DNA of 32,070 bases from positions 1 through 32,070 of the forward strand of contig JAUXOM010000128.1 in NCBI GenBank assembly GCA_030682175.1, written 5' to 3'. Made by a program: the position numbers and the translations under genes. Below the pieces are notes generated by a model. It was not told the origin of the DNA. It saw only the letters and a program-made list of their open reading frames with translations, and did not search any database. This DNA is from Rhodocyclaceae bacterium (GTDB lineage Bacteria > Pseudomonadota > Gammaproteobacteria > Burkholderiales > Rhodocyclaceae). Each line of letters begins with the position of its first letter. Positions within the stretch are counted from its first letter, which is position 1. Of this stretch, positions 1 to 7,891 are shown in pieces.

Positions 1-59
1 CCACCATCAACCCGAAGCAACTGCGCGCACTGGCTCTGATTCAAACGATTCGCTCGTAG
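1..59 (+). CDS. C-terminal tail of an unidentified protein (partial)
   Basis: Reading from base 3, 18 codons stay open to a TAG at 57-59 and end in ALALIQTIRS. The frame has a coding-like composition (Lys, Gln, Leu, Arg), and the sequence after the stop turns into repeats. The fragment is too short to place in a family. Its start lies outside the window, so the assignment as a gene is only tentative. Confidence 0.25.
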   Translation, partial: TINPKQLRALALIQTIRS

Positions 60-188
60 TCAGAAAACCAAACCGTGATTCAACGACAACTTATTGAATC
101 AGCGTAGAAACTCGGTTCAGACAGGGGCGAACTTCAGGCTAAAACCCCGGTTCGTACCACAGTGGGCACAGAAGACACGGAGAAGCGG

Positions 189-350
189 CCAGGGTAAATT
201 TGTTCTCGCGCTAAATCAAGGAGCTGACGTTACGCAACCTTGCAGTAGGTCGGGCTTCAGCCCGACAAGTCGGGTTAAAACCCGACCTACACCACTTGCG
301 CGACACACACGTAAATTCAATGTGTTAGCAGCAGAGCAAATTTACCTTGG
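189..350. mobile_element. MITE-like insertion, 162 bp, with terminal inverted repeats and target duplication
   Basis: The two ends form inverted repeats of about 26 bp that match at 21 positions: left end CCAGGGTAAATTTG at 189-202, right end (minus strand) CCAAGGTAAATTTG at 350-337. AGAAGCGG directly flanks the element on both sides (181-188 and 351-358), as expected of a target-site duplication. The related repeat at 30271-30440 lacks the insertion and shows the uninterrupted site. No open reading frame for a transposase is present, so this would be a non-autonomous element. The interior is AT-richer than the surrounding genes. Confidence 0.7.
245..290. repeat. Twin-hairpin palindrome inside the MITE-like element
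   Basis: GTAGGTCGGG at 245-254 pairs with CCCGACCTAC at 281-290. Inside lie two smaller perfect hairpins, GTCGGGCT/AGCCCGAC and GTCGGGTT/AACCCGAC. The layout resembles bacterial REP-type twin palindromes. It occupies the centre of the 162-bp element. Confidence 0.7.
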
Positions 351-516
351 AGAAGCGGCACAAGCACACAATATTCAGTCGCAGCTAACGGGCGACATTC
401 CCTTATTTCGTAACGCCTGGTTTTTCTCCGTGATCACCGTGTCCTCCGTGGTGAACTGCTTTTCCAGGTTGATTCGACCCAGCCCCGGGAGGGTCCAGCG
501 GGCTGCGGCGAGGCGC

Positions 517-522
517 TACAAT
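517..522 (+). promoter_or_regulatory. Possible -10 hexamer of glmU
   Basis: TACAAT lies 45 bases upstream of the glmU GTG and matches the sigma-70 -10 consensus at five of six bases. No good -35 is seen 17 bases upstream. It lies just outside the repeat copy that ends near 474. Confidence 0.3.
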
Positions 523-566
523 GTGCTCCGCTGCTTCCCACTTATTTCGCTCCCGGGCCTGAAATC

Positions 567-1946
567 GTGAACATCGTCATCCTCGCTGCCGGCCAAGGCC
601 GTCGCATGCGCTCGGACCTGCCCAAGGTCCTCCACCCGATTGCCGGCAAGCCCATGCTGGGCCATGTACTCGACACGGCGCGCCAACTCGGCAATGCGCA
701 AATCTGTGTCGTCTATGGTCACGGTGGCGAACAGGTGCGTACGGCGCTCGATGCCCCCGACCTCGCCTGGGCTTTGCAGGAACCCCAGCTCGGCACTGGT
801 CATGCCGTCATGCAGGCACTGCCCTGTTTTGGTGCCACTCATTCGACAATGCCGCCAGCGCCGACTTTGGTCCTGTATGGCGATGTGCCCTTGATCCGCG
901 CCGCCACGCTGCGGCGCTTGATCGAGGCCGCCGGCACGGATCGGTTGGCACTGCTCACCACGCAACTGGCCAATCCCCACGGCTATGGCCGCATCGTCCG
1001 CGTTGGCGGCGCGGTGACCCGCATCGTCGAGGAAAAGGATGCCGACGATGCCGAGCGGGCGATCCGCGAGATCAATACCGGCATCCTCGTTGCCCCCGGC
1101 GCGGCGCTGGCGCGCTGGCTGCCGCGACTCGGCAAGGCCAATGCGCAGGGCGAGTATTACCTGACCGACATCGTGGCGCTGGCCGTGGCCGAGGGTATCG
1201 AAGTCGTGACCGCCCATCCCGACGCACCCTGGGAGACCGACGGCATCAACAGCAAGACCCAGTTGGCTGCCCTCGAACGCATCCATCAAAGGAACATTGC
1301 CGAAGCACTGATGATCGACGGCGTGACACTGGCCGATCCGGCGCGCATTGACGTGCGCGGCAAGCTGAGCTGCGCGGGCGATGTCTTCATCGATGTCGGC
1401 TGTGTTTTCGAGGGTGAAGTGACCATCGGCGCCGGCGCCACGGTGAGTGCCCACTGCGTGCTCAAGAACTGCAGCATCGGTGCCGGGGCGCGCATCCATC
1501 CCTTCTGCCACATCGACGGGGCGAGCGTCGGGCCGCACAACCTGGTCGGCCCCTATGCCCGTTTGCGTCCCGGTGCCGAACTCGCCGCGGATGTGCACAT
1601 CGGCAATTTCGTCGAAGTCAAGAATTCGACCATCGCAGCGCACTCCAAGGCCAACCATCTCGCCTACATCGGCGACGCCACGGTGGGCAGCCGCGTCAAT
1701 GTCGGCGCCGGCACGATTACCTGCAACTACGACGGCGCCAACAAGTATCGGACGGTGATCGAGGACGATGTCTTCATCGGATCGGATACCCAGCTCGTTG
1801 CGCCGGTAACGGTCGGGCGCGGCGCCACGCTGGGCGCCGGCACCACGTTGACGAAAGATGCACCGCCCGATGCGCTGACCATCTCGCGACCGAAACAGGT
1901 CTCGCTGACGGGCTGGAAACGCCCGGTCAAGAAAAAAAAGGAATAA
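567..1946 (+). CDS. glmU: Bifunctional N-acetylglucosamine-1-phosphate uridyltransferase / glucosamine-1-phosphate acetyltransferase
   Basis: GlmU acetylates glucosamine-1-phosphate and then joins it to UTP to give UDP-GlcNAc for peptidoglycan and lipopolysaccharide, in the cytoplasm. The N-terminal nucleotidyltransferase half opens with LAAGQGRRM (residues 6-14) and LPKVLH with Lys20, and carries YGDVPL and DGINSK. The C-terminal half is a left-handed beta-helix of hexapeptide repeats with [10 protein letters not shown], where His364 corresponds to the catalytic His363 of E. coli GlmU, followed by [13 protein letters not shown]. At 459 residues it matches the family length (E. coli 456). The start is the GTG at 567, because the nucleotide-binding loop must begin within the first ten residues. 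The protein ends in a lysine-rich tail. Three bases separate its stop from glmS, so the two are co-transcribed. Confidence 0.97.
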   Translation: MNIVILAAGQGRRMRSDLPKVLHPIAGKPMLGHVLDTARQLGNAQICVVYGHGGEQVRTALDAPDLAWALQEPQLGTGHAVMQALPCFGATHSTMPPAPTLVLYGDVPLIRAATLRRLIEAAGTDRLALLTTQLANPHGYGRIVRVGGAVTRIVEEKDADDAERAIREINTGILVAPGAALARWLPRLGKANAQGEYYLTDIVALAVAEGIEVVTAHPDAPWETDGINSKTQLAALERIHQRNIAEALMIDGVTLADPARIDVRGKLSCAGDVFIDVGCVFEGEVTIGAGATVSAHCVLKNCSIGAGARIHPFCHIDGASVGPHNLVGPYARLRPGAELAADVHIGNFVEVKNSTIAAHSKANHLAYIGDATVGSRVNVGAGTITCNYDGANKYRTVIEDDVFIGSDTQLVAPVTVGRGATLGAGTTLTKDAPPDALTISRPKQVSLTGWKRPVKKKKE

Positions 1947-1949
1947 ATC

Positions 1950-3767
1950 ATGTGTGGCATAGTCGCGGCCGTCGCTGGTGGCAACATCGTTCCCGCCCTC
2001 ATTGAGGGGCTGAAAAAACTCGAATATCGCGGCTACGATTCGGCCGGTCTCGCCCTGCTCAGTCCGGCGTTGACGCGCCTGCGCAGCGTCGGCCGGGTTG
2101 CCGAACTGGCCACCCAGGCAGAGGGCATGGTTGCGCAATGCGGCATCGCCCACACGCGCTGGGCTACGCACGGCGTGCCGAGCGAGCGCAACGCGCATCC
2201 GCATGTGTCGACCGGCCTGGCGGTGGTGCATAACGGCATCATCGAGAACTACGCTGAAATCAAGCAGGAACTGGGTGCCGCCGGCTACATCTTCAGTTCC
2301 GACACCGACACGGAAGTCATCGCGCATCTGTTGTGCGAAACGCTGAAGTCGGTGCCGGATTTGTTCGAGGCGGTTCGTCATGTTTCAGCCCGCTTGGTCG
2401 GCGCCTACGCCATCGCTGTGTTGCAGGAGGGCGACGAGCGTGTCGTCGTCACGCGCTACGGCGCGCCGCTGTTGCTCGGGCTTGGCACCGACGGTAACTA
2501 CGCGGCGTCGGACGCTTCGGCGCTCCTGCAGGTGACGCGGCGCATGATCTATCTCGAGGAAGGCGACGTCGCAGAACTCCGTTGCGACGGCATCCGCATA
2601 GTCGGCGCTGACGGGACGGCGGTCGAGCGGCCGGTGCATGAGAGCTCGCTCTCGGCCGATGCCGTGGAGCTTGGCGAATATCGCCACTACATGCAGAAGG
2701 AAATCTTCGAGCAGCCGCAGGCGCTCGCCGCCACGCTGGAGATGATCGGCGGCGCGCATGAGCTCTCGCCCAACCTGTTTGGCGTCAGCGCGCCGGAACT
2801 GCTGGCCGACGTGCAGTCGGTGCTGATCATCGCCTGCGGTACCAGTTATCACGCCGGCCTGGTGGCACGCTACTGGATCGAACAGATTGCCGGTCTGCCC
2901 TGCACCGTCGAGGTGGCGAGCGAATATCGCTATCGCGTCTCGGTGCCGCATCCGCAGCAACTGGTGGTGGCGATTTCGCAATCCGGTGAAACCGCCGATA
3001 CGCTGGCGTCGATCCGGCACGCCAAGTCACTCGGCATGGGACGTACGCTGGCGATCTGCAATGTGCCCGAATCGGCCATCGTGCGTGAATGTGCGCTGCG
3101 CTTCCTGACGCGCGCCGGCCCGGAAATCGGCGTGGCCTCGACCAAGGCGTTCACCACGCAGCTGGCCACGCTGTTCCTGCTGGCGGCGACGCTGGCGAAA
3201 CAGGCCGGCCGCCTGACGGCCGAGCGGGAAGCCGAGTATCTGACGGCGCTGCGCCATCTGCCCGTCGCGGTGCAAAAGGTGCTGACGCTGGAGCCGGAAA
3301 TTGCCGCCTGGGCGGGACTGTTTGCCGACAAGCGGCATGCCCTGTTTCTCGGCCGCGGCCCGCATTACCCGATTGCCCTCGAAGGTGCGCTCAAACTCAA
3401 GGAAATCTCCTATATCCATGCCGAGGCCTATCCGGCCGGCGAACTCAAACACGGGCCGCTGGCGCTGGTTGACAAGGACATGCCGGTGATCAGCGTGGCG
3501 CCCAACGACAGCTTGCTGGAAAAGCTGAAATCCAATCTGAAAGAGGTCGCGGCGCGCGGCGGCGAGCTGTATGTGTTTGCCGACGCCGACTCCGCCGTGG
3601 AGGCCGAACCCGGTGTGCACGTGCTGCGCCTGCCCGAGCATTACGGCGCTCTCTCGCCCGTGCTGCACGTCGTGCCGCTGCAACTGCTGGCGTATCATGC
3701 CGCTTTAGTCAAAGGCACCGATGTCGATAAGCCGCGCAATCTGGCGAAGTCGGTTACCGTCGAATAA
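1950..3767 (+). CDS. glmS: Glutamine--fructose-6-phosphate aminotransferase (isomerizing)
   Basis: GlmS makes glucosamine-6-phosphate from fructose-6-phosphate and glutamine, the committed step of amino-sugar synthesis. The protein begins MCGIVAAV; Cys2 becomes the N-terminal catalytic nucleophile after Met removal. The glutaminase half contains [24 protein letters not shown] and [10 protein letters not shown]. The isomerase half has two SIS domains with [30 protein letters not shown] and [18 protein letters not shown]. It ends NLAKSVTVE, the usual C-terminus. The length of 605 residues is close to E. coli (609). The AAGGA ribosome site lies inside the last codons of glmU, which suggests coupled translation. 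No glmS ribozyme is present, as expected in Proteobacteria. Confidence 0.97.
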   Translation: MCGIVAAVAGGNIVPALIEGLKKLEYRGYDSAGLALLSPALTRLRSVGRVAELATQAEGMVAQCGIAHTRWATHGVPSERNAHPHVSTGLAVVHNGIIENYAEIKQELGAAGYIFSSDTDTEVIAHLLCETLKSVPDLFEAVRHVSARLVGAYAIAVLQEGDERVVVTRYGAPLLLGLGTDGNYAASDASALLQVTRRMIYLEEGDVAELRCDGIRIVGADGTAVERPVHESSLSADAVELGEYRHYMQKEIFEQPQALAATLEMIGGAHELSPNLFGVSAPELLADVQSVLIIACGTSYHAGLVARYWIEQIAGLPCTVEVASEYRYRVSVPHPQQLVVAISQSGETADTLASIRHAKSLGMGRTLAICNVPESAIVRECALRFLTRAGPEIGVASTKAFTTQLATLFLLAATLAKQAGRLTAEREAEYLTALRHLPVAVQKVLTLEPEIAAWAGLFADKRHALFLGRGPHYPIALEGALKLKEISYIHAEAYPAGELKHGPLALVDKDMPVISVAPNDSLLEKLKSNLKEVAARGGELYVFADADSAVEAEPGVHVLRLPEHYGALSPVLHVVPLQLLAYHAALVKGTDVDKPRNLAKSVTVE

Positions 3768-3800
3768 GCAAGGGGAATTTCACTGCGGAGGCAATACACG

Positions 3801-3837
3801 CCCACCCCTCCCAACCTCCCCTCACGGGGAGGCGACT
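3801..3837. repeat. C-rich hairpin repeat, copy 1
   Basis: A run of C-rich sequence is followed by a perfect 7-bp hairpin, CCTCCCC (3815-3821) with GGGGAGG (3826-3832), and then CGACT. Related copies are at 19738-19774, 19846-19882, 24757-24797 and 26723-26759, always outside genes or at their edges. It fills most of the 142-bp gap between glmS and the EF-G-like gene. There is no T-run, so it is not a typical terminator. Confidence 0.6.
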
Positions 3838-3909
3838 GATTTGCGCGCTGCGCGCGAAGCTTTACTCAACGCTGAATTGCGATTTTCACGTTAAAAAAAG
3901 GGAGAAAAC

Positions 3910-5961
3910 ATGCCGAAATTCCATACCGCAGCAATTCGTGCCGTTGCCCTGGTCGGGCATGGCGGCGCCGGCAAGACCACCTTGGCGGAGGCGCTGTTGC
4001 AGCGTGCCGGCGCCATCGCCGCGCCGGGCAGCGTCGAAAAGGGCAACACCGTCTGCGATTTCGATGCGCAGGAAAAGGCCGCCGGGCATTCGTTGCAGTC
4101 GGCACTGGTGAATTTCGCATGGGAAGATGTGCATGTCCATCTCGCCGACACGCCCGGCTACCCTGACTTCGCCGGCCAGGCGATGGCCACGCTGGCGGGT
4201 GTCGATACTGTCCTGGTGGTCATCAACGCCCAGACCGGCATCGAGCTGATGGCGGAACGCATGATGCGTGCCGCCACGGCGCGCGGTCTGGCGCGCATGA
4301 TCGTCATCAACAAGATCGATGCCGACAACCTCGATCTGGCCGGCCTGATGGCCGACATCCGCGAGCGCTTCGGCCCGGCCTGCAAATTCCTCGACCTGCC
4401 GGCGCCCGATCATCAACAGGTTGTCGAAGTGCTGGAGCACGATAGCGGCGAAGCAGACATCGACAGCGTTGCCCATGCCCACCGCGAACTCATCGACCAG
4501 CTGGTCGAGGAGGACGAAAGCCTGATGGAGCGTTACCTCGAAGACGGCAAGGACCCGACCGCCGGCGAACTGCACGCGCCCTTTGAAAAGGCCTTGCGCG
4601 AAGGCCACCTGATTCCCGTGTTGTTTACCTCGGCCAAGACCGGCGCCGGGGTTGACGAGTTGCTGCATGTGCTCGCCACCCTCGCGCCCAACCCCGCCGA
4701 GAGCAATCCGCCGCCGTTCTACAAGGGCGAGCCGGGGGGTGTCACAGAAGCCTTCCAGCGCGTACCGGATGCCGACAAGCATGTATTGGCGCACGTCTTC
4801 AAGGTCATCGTCGATCCCTACATGGGCAAGGTCTGTGTGTTCCGCGTGCATCAGGGGACGATCCGCAAGGACGCGCAACTTTTCATCGGCGATGGCAAGC
4901 GCCCGGTCAAGGTCGGCCACCTCTACCAGTTGCAGGGCAAGGACTATGTCGAGGTGGATGTGTTGCTGCCGGGCGACCTCGGCGCGGTCGCCAAGATCGA
5001 AGAGATCGAGTTCGATGCCGTATTGCACGATTCGCACGATGAAGATCACATCCACCTGAAGCCGCTCGAATTTCCCAAGCCGATGCAGGGCCTGGCGGTC
5101 GAAACGCAGAAGAAGGGCGACGAGCAGCGCCTGTTCGAAATCCTCCGCAAACTGGAAGCCGAAGATCCCTGTTTCAAGGTGGAACGGCACCCGACCACGC
5201 ACGAAACGGTGATTTTCGGCCTGGGCGAAATGCACCTGCGCACCAAGCTGGACCGCATGTCCAGCCAGTACAAGCTGGAACTGGACACCAAACTGCCGCA
5301 AATTCCCTTCCGCGAGACCATCACGAAAAACGCCGAGGGCCATTGTCGCCACAAGAAGCAGTCGGGCGGCGCCGGTCAGTTCGGCGAGGTCTATCTGAGA
5401 ATCGAGCCGCTCGAGCGTGGCGCCGGTTTCGAATTCGTGGACAGCGTCAAGGGCGGCGTGATTCCCGGCGTCTTCATGCCCGCAGTCGAAAAGGGGGTGC
5501 TTCAGGCGTTGGCCGATGGCGTGGTGGCCGGCCATCCGGTCGAGGATCTGCGCGTCACCGTCTATGACGGCAAGACCCATCCGGTCGATGGCAAGGAAAT
5601 CGCGTTTGTCATGGCCGGCAAGAAAGCCACCATCGCCGCCATCCGGGCGGCTGCCGCGGTGGTGCTGGAGCCCATTGTCAGCATCGAGGTGGATGTGCAT
5701 GAGGACGAGATGGGTGACATTGCCGGCGATCTGTCGAGCCGGCGCGGCCACGTAACCGGCACCCTGCCGCGCGGTCCCGGTCGCGTCGCCGTCAGCGGCG
5801 AGGTGCCGCTCGCCGAGATCAGCGATTACGCCTCACGGCTCAAGTCGATGACCGGCGGACGGGGCAGCTACAACATCGAGTTTGCCCGTTATGCCCAAAT
5901 GCCGCCGCTGATCCAGCAACAATTGGCGGCTTCTTTCAAGCTGAAGGAAGATGAGGAGTAA
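3910..5961 (+). CDS. Elongation factor G-like GTPase
   Basis: This is a translational GTPase of the EF-G-like (second EF-G) group, 683 residues. The P-loop GHGGAGKTT is at 16-24, DTPGYPDF at 80-87 and NKID at 134-137. EF-G domains II to V follow, including FGLGEMHLRTKLDRM and GGRGSYNIEF. Unlike canonical EF-G it has GHGGAGKTT in place of AHIDAGKTT and lacks the RGITI motif of switch I; the matching stretch reads EKAAGHSLQSA. It is therefore unlikely to be the main translocase. In the literature such paralogues have varied and poorly settled roles. It has its own good ribosome site (GGGAGAAAAC before ATG) and stands alone between a repeat and a terminator. The fusA symbol is withheld. Confidence 0.88.
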   Translation: MPKFHTAAIRAVALVGHGGAGKTTLAEALLQRAGAIAAPGSVEKGNTVCDFDAQEKAAGHSLQSALVNFAWEDVHVHLADTPGYPDFAGQAMATLAGVDTVLVVINAQTGIELMAERMMRAATARGLARMIVINKIDADNLDLAGLMADIRERFGPACKFLDLPAPDHQQVVEVLEHDSGEADIDSVAHAHRELIDQLVEEDESLMERYLEDGKDPTAGELHAPFEKALREGHLIPVLFTSAKTGAGVDELLHVLATLAPNPAESNPPPFYKGEPGGVTEAFQRVPDADKHVLAHVFKVIVDPYMGKVCVFRVHQGTIRKDAQLFIGDGKRPVKVGHLYQLQGKDYVEVDVLLPGDLGAVAKIEEIEFDAVLHDSHDEDHIHLKPLEFPKPMQGLAVETQKKGDEQRLFEILRKLEAEDPCFKVERHPTTHETVIFGLGEMHLRTKLDRMSSQYKLELDTKLPQIPFRETITKNAEGHCRHKKQSGGAGQFGEVYLRIEPLERGAGFEFVDSVKGGVIPGVFMPAVEKGVLQALADGVVAGHPVEDLRVTVYDGKTHPVDGKEIAFVMAGKKATIAAIRAAAAVVLEPIVSIEVDVHEDEMGDIAGDLSSRRGHVTGTLPRGPGRVAVSGEVPLAEISDYASRLKSMTGGRGSYNIEFARYAQMPPLIQQQLAASFKLKEDEE

Positions 5962-5963
5962 GT

Positions 5964-6035
5964 ATGAGCCCGCTGGTGCCGAAGCTCGACGAGGAAGGGC
6001 GGCGCGGCGACATCGCACGCATCAACGCCGAGTAG
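5964..6035 (+). CDS. Possible 23-residue ORF downstream of the EF-G-like gene
   Basis: An ATG two bases after the EF-G-like stop is preceded by GGAG at a suitable spacing and encodes MSPLVPKLDEEGRRGDIARI plus three residues. The ribosome site is convincing, but the product is very short and not recognised. It may be a small coupled protein or the remnant of a longer gene cut short by the TAG at 6033. The 75 bases that follow up to the terminator hold nothing else recognised. Confidence 0.3.
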   Translation: MSPLVPKLDEEGRRGDIARINAE

Positions 6036-6110
6036 TCCCACAATCGCTGGACGCGCCAGGCCGAGTGGGGTCAACGCAGAAAAGCTGAACCCCCAGGCGC
6101 AGTGGCGAAA

Positions 6111-6138
6111 AAATGGCGCGGATTTCTCCGCGCCATTT
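6111..6138. terminator. Bidirectional Rho-independent terminator
   Basis: A perfect 12-bp stem, AAATGGCGCGGA (6111-6122) and TCCGCGCCATTT (6127-6138), encloses a TTTC loop. On the minus strand the stem runs into six T's; on the plus strand it is followed by CATTATTATG. It lies between the convergent EF-G-like gene and copK and should end both transcripts, more strongly on the minus strand. Confidence 0.85.
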
Positions 6139-6159
6139 CATTATTATGTCCGGTACGGC

Positions 6160-6447
6160 TTAGCCTCCTTCATGTCCTTGCCGGAGCAGGGTATCGAGGC
6201 GTGCGACCTCGTCGCCGTGCATGATGATCTTCTGGCCGGCCTTTGTTTCCATCACCGTATCTTTCTTCATGCGCATGGTACGGCCAAATTTGTCCTCCAT
6301 GGCCATTTTGCCGTCCTTGAAGATGTAGAGCGTCGTGCCGTCCTTCAGATCGATCACCTGCTTTGCTTCGGTGCGGGCGGCATCGCCGGCGAAGGCGGTG
6401 GAGGCAAGAGCGCTTGTTGCAACAACCATCAACAGTTTTTTCAGCAT
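6160..6447 (-). CDS. copK: CopK-family periplasmic copper-binding protein
   Basis: CopK is a small periplasmic copper-binding protein best known from copper-resistant Cupriavidus. This product has 95 residues. A signal peptide (MLKKLLMVVATSALASTAFA, 1-20) is followed by a Met-rich mature chain. The family signature is clear: LKDGTTLYIFKDGKMAMEDKFG (34-55, with one gap-free run), VMETKAGQKIIMHGDE and the tail RQGHEGG. Methionines 48, 50, 58, 60, 66 and 76 are candidate Cu(I) ligands. AAGGAG lies seven bases before the ATG at 6447 and only one base from the ATG at 6453, so 6447 is chosen; the longer frame to 6525 would hide the signal peptide. A CusR-like box and a -10-like hexamer lie upstream. 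The terminator at 6111-6138 ends it. Confidence 0.88.
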   Translation of the reverse strand: MLKKLLMVVATSALASTAFAGDAARTEAKQVIDLKDGTTLYIFKDGKMAMEDKFGRTMRMKKDTVMETKAGQKIIMHGDEVARLDTLLRQGHEGG

Positions 6448-6509
6448 TTTCATTCTCCTTGTGACATTGGTTTGATTGCACCGAACATTGCTTGTCCGAC
6501 GCTGACGCC

Positions 6510-6563
6510 ATCTTAGGAAACGCATGCCGACAGGAAGGTGACCGGCGGATTACCTTTCGGTCA
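6510..6563 (-). promoter_or_regulatory. Candidate metal-responsive promoter of copK
   Basis: On the minus strand TGACCGAAAGGTAA (6563-6550) is followed after exactly 34 bases by TAAGAT (6515-6510), a -10-like hexamer. No good -35 is present, as expected for an activated promoter. The box matches the one before the cus operon at 11 of 14 bases, in the same orientation and at the same distance to its hexamer. Confidence 0.55.
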
Positions 6564-6579
6564 GGTTGCCGAAAAGCTG

Positions 6580-6954
6580 TTAAGTCGGGATGTTCAACTC
6601 GAAGGCGGTCAAGCCGTGCGCCGAGCGCACCTTCGCATCCCCGCCATGGGCGCGCAATATTGAGCGGGTGATCGCCAGACCGAGCCCGACGCCGTCGCCG
6701 GCGCCTTGCCGCGAGGAGTCCGCCCGATAGAAGCGGTCGAACAGGCGAGGCAAATGCTCGGGAGCAATGGTTTTTCCCAAGATATGTCGGGCCAATTGCA
6801 TTTTCCCGGACAACACTCCGAGATCCTGCTCCTCGAAATGCCGCTCGACCGAATTGCCGATCAGCAGGCCCAAGATCAGCAATACCAGCGTCGAGGCTGC
6901 TGCGAAGAGCAGGGTCAGGCGGAAGGTGAGCGATTTCCTTCCGCTCATGCGCAT
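6580..6954 (-). pseudogene. CusS-like heavy-metal sensor kinase with in-frame loss of its core
   Basis: The frame encodes 124 residues where CusS-type kinases have about 460-480. Residues 1-60 are a normal N-terminus: a cytoplasmic start, one membrane segment (about 12-33) and the beginning of a periplasmic region. From about residue 62 the sequence jumps to IAPEHLPRLFDRFYRADSSR and GVGLGLAITRSILRAHGG, the F- and G-box end of the ATP-binding domain. The sensor domain, second membrane segment, HAMP, phospho-acceptor His region and N-box are missing. The junction is near 6766-6780. The start overlaps the stop of the response regulator (ATGA), as in intact cusRS pairs. Kinase activity is not possible from this product alone. 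Confidence 0.85.
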
Positions 6955-7627
6955 TCCGCAACCTCCAGGACATAGCCCATGCCGCGCACGGTGCGGATTA
7001 GCCTGGGTTCGAAGCCGTCATCGACTTTGGCGCGCAGGCGGCGCACCGCGACCTCGATCACGTTGGAGTCGCTGTCGAAATTCATGTCCCAGACCTGGGA
7101 GGCGATCAGCGAACGCGGCAGCACTTCGCCCTGGCGCCGCAACAGCAGTTCCAGCAGGGCGAACTCCTTGGCGGTCAGGTCGATGCGCTGGCCGGAGCGG
7201 GTCACGCGGCGCCGCAACAGATCGAGTTCGAGGTCGGCAATCTGCAGGATTTCGGTTTCCTTAACCTTGCTGTTCCGCCGCAGGAGAATGCGCACCCGGG
7301 CCAGCCGTTCCGCGAAGGAGAACGGCTTCACCAGATAATCGTCCGCCCCCTGTTCCAGGCCGCGCACCCGGTTATCGACATGGTCGCGGGCGGTCAGGAA
7401 CAGTACGGGCATGTCTTTGCCGGCCTTGCGGATACCCTGCAGCACGGCCCAGCCGTCGATGCCGGGCAGCATGATATCCAGGATGGTCAGGGCATAGGCC
7501 TCGGTCAGCGCCAGATGCAGGCCGTCGAGTCCGTCGCGCGCCAGATCGACGACAAACCCGGCCTCCATCAGGCCTTGCCTGAGGTAGTCCCCGGTTTTGA
7601 GTTCGTCCTCCAAACCAGAATTTTCAT
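6945..7627 (-). pseudogene. CusR/CopR-like response regulator with a frameshift at codon 6
   Basis: The OmpR-type regulator would bind DNA upstream of copper genes when phosphorylated by its partner kinase. From about 7610 downward the frame is intact: [14 protein letters not shown], the phospho-acceptor Asp in [20 protein letters not shown], and a winged-helix domain ending [12 protein letters not shown]. The natural start is ATG at 7627 with GGAG upstream, giving MKILV. The next codons are one base short: MKILV is followed by TGGAGGACG where the family motif VEDE needs one more G. The ATG frame therefore stops after 19 codons. An in-frame TTG just after the lesion could start a product lacking the first beta strand. 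A sequencing error is possible. Confidence 0.8.
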
Positions 7628-7688
7628 GCCCGTCTCCATATTGCCCGTGCCGCCATATTGCGCCAGCGGCGCGGGCGGACTGCAAAGC

Positions 7689-7742
7689 TTACGGAAATGT
7701 AATTTGTCGGTCAGCTTCCCGTTCGGATGCCTTTTGTAGAAT
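7689..7742 (+). promoter_or_regulatory. Candidate CopR/CusR-type box and promoter of the cus operon
   Basis: TTACGGAAATGTAA at 7689-7702 is a TTAC-N6-GTAA palindrome of the type described as a cop box for CopR-like regulators (from memory). TAGAAT follows at 7737-7742, after exactly 34 bases. The same box-to-hexamer distance is seen before copK. The box lies between the divergent response regulator and the cus operon, so it could also autoregulate the regulator. Confidence 0.55.
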
Positions 7743-7773
7743 CCGTCCCCATGGCAAACGCAGGATTTTCACA

Positions 7774-7848
7774 ATGAAATCACCCCGACAGGAATGGCGC
7801 GGCATTTTGCCGGTCTGCCTGCTCGCGTTCGCGAGTGGCGCCGCCTGA
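7774..7848 (+). CDS. 24-residue signal-peptide-like ORF in the cus leader
   Basis: The ORF begins MKSPRQEWRGILPVCLLAF and ends GAA before a TGA. It looks like an isolated signal peptide (positive start, hydrophobic core, Ala-rich end). No convincing ribosome site precedes it. It lies in the presumed leader of the cus transcript. It may be a leader peptide or the broken N-terminus of a lost secreted protein. Confidence 0.25.
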   Translation: MKSPRQEWRGILPVCLLAFASGAA

Positions 7849-7853
7849 CGAAC

Positions 7854-7882
7854 TTGCGGTACCACCGATTGACTCCTACAAT
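7854..7882 (+). promoter_or_regulatory. Alternative sigma-70-like promoter before the CzcI-like gene
   Basis: TTGCGG (7854-7859) and TACAAT (7877-7882) are 17 bases apart. The -10 matches consensus at five of six bases, the -35 at three. Transcription from here would begin only a few bases before the ATG at 7892. It may be a basal promoter in addition to the one at 7737. Confidence 0.35.
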
Positions 7883-7891
7883 GGCCGCACC

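Larger units (their letters stand above)
135..474. repeat. Dispersed repeat, copy A, interrupted by a MITE-like insertion
   Basis: After removing 189-350, this stretch is a near-match to the reverse complement of 30271-30440. The longest conserved part is about 391-463, covering TTATTTCGTAACGCCTGG and TCCTCCGTGGTGAACTGC, with only a few differences between the copies. Both copies contain the CACCACGGAGGACACGG type of motif. The two copies lie about 30 kb apart in opposite orientation. No protein-coding role is supported. Confidence 0.8.

Noticed and set aside
94-570. 158-residue open frame on the plus strand before glmU
   Set aside because: It runs through the dispersed repeat and the MITE-like insertion. 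Its [10 protein letters not shown] part is just the CTCCGTG repeat translated. No ribosome site or family resemblance.
516-2381. 621-residue minus-strand frame over glmU and glmS
   Set aside because: Antisense shadow of two certain genes in GC-rich DNA; composition is His, Arg and Asp-rich without any family motif.
2600-2623. Further copy of the 24-bp dispersed repeat inside glmS
   Set aside because: It matches 22 of 24 bases, but the GlmS residues there ([12 protein letters not shown]) fit the normal family length with no inserted segment, so chance resemblance is more likely.
3886-5751. 621-residue minus-strand frame opposite the EF-G-like gene
   Set aside because: Shadow frame of the third-position GC bias; no motif, no ribosome site.
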